Source: Nitriliruptoraceae bacterium | GTDB lineage: Bacteria; Actinomycetota; Nitriliruptoria; Nitriliruptorales; Nitriliruptoraceae | NCBI GenBank assembly: GCA_007123425.1 | Contig: SKLC01000265.1 | Coordinates: forward strand, 1-5,262 | Direction of reading: 5' to 3' | Length of the DNA stretch: 5,262 nt | Part shown: in pieces, positions 4,640 to 5,262 of the stretch | Layout of the letters: every line of letters begins with the position of its first letter | Position numbering within the stretch: the stretch's first letter is position 1 | Notes under the pieces: generated by a model | Databases searched by the model: none | The model's input: only the letters and a program-made list of their open reading frames with translations | What the model was told of the DNA's origin: nothing | Position numbers and translations under genes: made by a program

Positions 4640-5262
4640 CTACGCCAGCGGGAGGGCGTAGCGCCAGATCGCCAGGACGTGCATCGCGCCGGCGATCACC
4701 ACCAGGACGTGGAAGACCTCGTGGAAGCCGAACCAGCGCGGCCAGGGGTTGGGGCCCTGGCGGGCGTAGACGACCCCGCCGACGATGTAGATCACGCCGC
4801 CGAGGGCCAGCAGGCCCACGCCGGCGAGTGACAGGGCCCCGATCACGCGCACCAGGGGTATCGCCGCCAGCGACCCGAAGGAGGCGTAGGCGGCGACCGT
4901 CAGCCAGCGGGGCCCCTTGAGCGGCGAGGCGGCCACCCCCGCCCCGACGATCGCGACGGTCCAGGCGACCACCAGGCTCCAGGTGCGCCACGTCCCGCTG
5001 AGCGTGTGCACGGCCACCGGGGTGAAGGTCGCGGCGATGAACAGCTGGATCATCGCCACGTCCATCCGTGCCAGCCATCGGCGCACGTGCGCCGGCCAGG
5101 AGGGCAGGTGGTACAGGCCGGAGGTGAGGTAGAGCCCCACCAGCCCCAGCCCGAAGATCGCGACGCTCAGGCGCGGCGGGCCCGGCGAGGCGCTCTCGAC
5201 GAGGACGAACGCCGCCCCCGCGGCCGCGGGCACCGCCGCGGCATGGACCCAGCCGCGCAGGC
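4640..5262 (-). CDS. trhA: PAQR/hemolysin III family membrane protein (TrhA-type), start beyond the right edge
   Basis: A minus-strand gene ending in TAG at 4640-4642, with 206 codons visible and open to the window edge. The visible protein has seven hydrophobic segments (roughly 6-22, 32-52, 67-85, 95-112, 118-138, 143-163, 178-198, counted from the first visible codon). It carries the family's metal-site residues: Ser47 and His51 in TSGLYHL, Asp67 in RMDVAM, and His180/His184 in FHEVFH (HxxxH). These match the predicted zinc site of progestin/adiponectin-receptor-like proteins. Bacterial members were first called hemolysin III; E. coli TrhA is linked to membrane lipid homeostasis, and haemolysis should not be assumed. 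The first in-frame start codon is a GTG at 5233, but the codons just upstream read LRGWVHAAA, the conserved N-terminal RGW-x-H element, so the real start lies past 5262. Asp67 is followed by Val where many relatives have His. It is convergent with the dehydrogenase. Confidence 0.9.
   Translation of the reverse strand, partial: LRGWVHAAAVPAAAGAAFVLVESASPGPPRLSVAIFGLGLVGLYLTSGLYHLPSWPAHVRRWLARMDVAMIQLFIAATFTPVAVHTLSGTWRTWSLVVAWTVAIVGAGVAASPLKGPRWLTVAAYASFGSLAAIPLVRVIGALSLAGVGLLALGGVIYIVGGVVYARQGPNPWPRWFGFHEVFHVLVVIAGAMHVLAIWRYALPLA

Noticed and set aside
3340..4920. Plus-strand frame with a Thr-His-Pro-Thr-Pro repeat overlapping the dehydrogenase
   Set aside because: The repeat is the noncoding 15-base unit read in another frame, and the rest is an out-of-frame, Arg/Gly/Pro-rich shadow of the dehydrogenase.
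4640..5262. Calling the hemolysin III family protein a toxin
   Set aside because: The family name is historical. The conserved Ser/His/Asp/His sites and seven helices fit PAQR membrane homeostasis proteins, and nothing here indicates secretion or pore formation.

Overview
The window is very GC-rich, with codons ending almost always in G or C and strong AGGAGG-type ribosome binding sites. Together with a class F-type sortase this points to a high-GC actinobacterium (Actinomycetota). A deep-branching group is possible, but nothing here fixes a genus. The window holds six protein genes, two of them cut by the window edges. No tRNA, rRNA, CRISPR array, transposase or phage gene was seen.

Left part, minus strand (1-1034): a sortase gene (342-1034) is transcribed towards a gene for a secreted, Asp/Asn/Gly-rich repeat protein whose start is at 188 and which runs off the left edge. 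A strand-biased hairpin (296-323) just after the sortase stop suggests the two are separate transcription units, although they are co-oriented and both belong to the cell envelope.

Divergent region (1035-1247): 213 bases between the sortase and a plus-strand transporter operon. It contains a small hairpin and a large GC-only inverted repeat (1119-1158), candidates for a regulatory site.

Centre, plus strand (1248-4591): a two-gene ABC-2 exporter of the YhaQ/YhaP (NatA/NatB-like) type, with ATPase and permease overlapping by 4 bases (ATGA). Three perfect tandem copies of a 15-base C-rich unit follow, starting inside the permease stop codon. Then comes an acyl-CoA dehydrogenase with a strong ribosome binding site. 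The dehydrogenase is co-directional with the exporter, but a functional link is not evident.

Right part, minus strand (4640 to the edge): a PAQR/hemolysin III (TrhA-type) seven-helix membrane protein, convergent with the dehydrogenase. Its true start lies beyond base 5262, because the conserved N-terminal RGW-x-H motif is encoded upstream of the first visible start codon.

The gene content is mostly familiar. The least ordinary items are the Asp-rich repeat protein next to the sortase, the intergenic inverted repeat, and the tandem repeat at the exporter-dehydrogenase junction. No convincing new multi-gene system was found.
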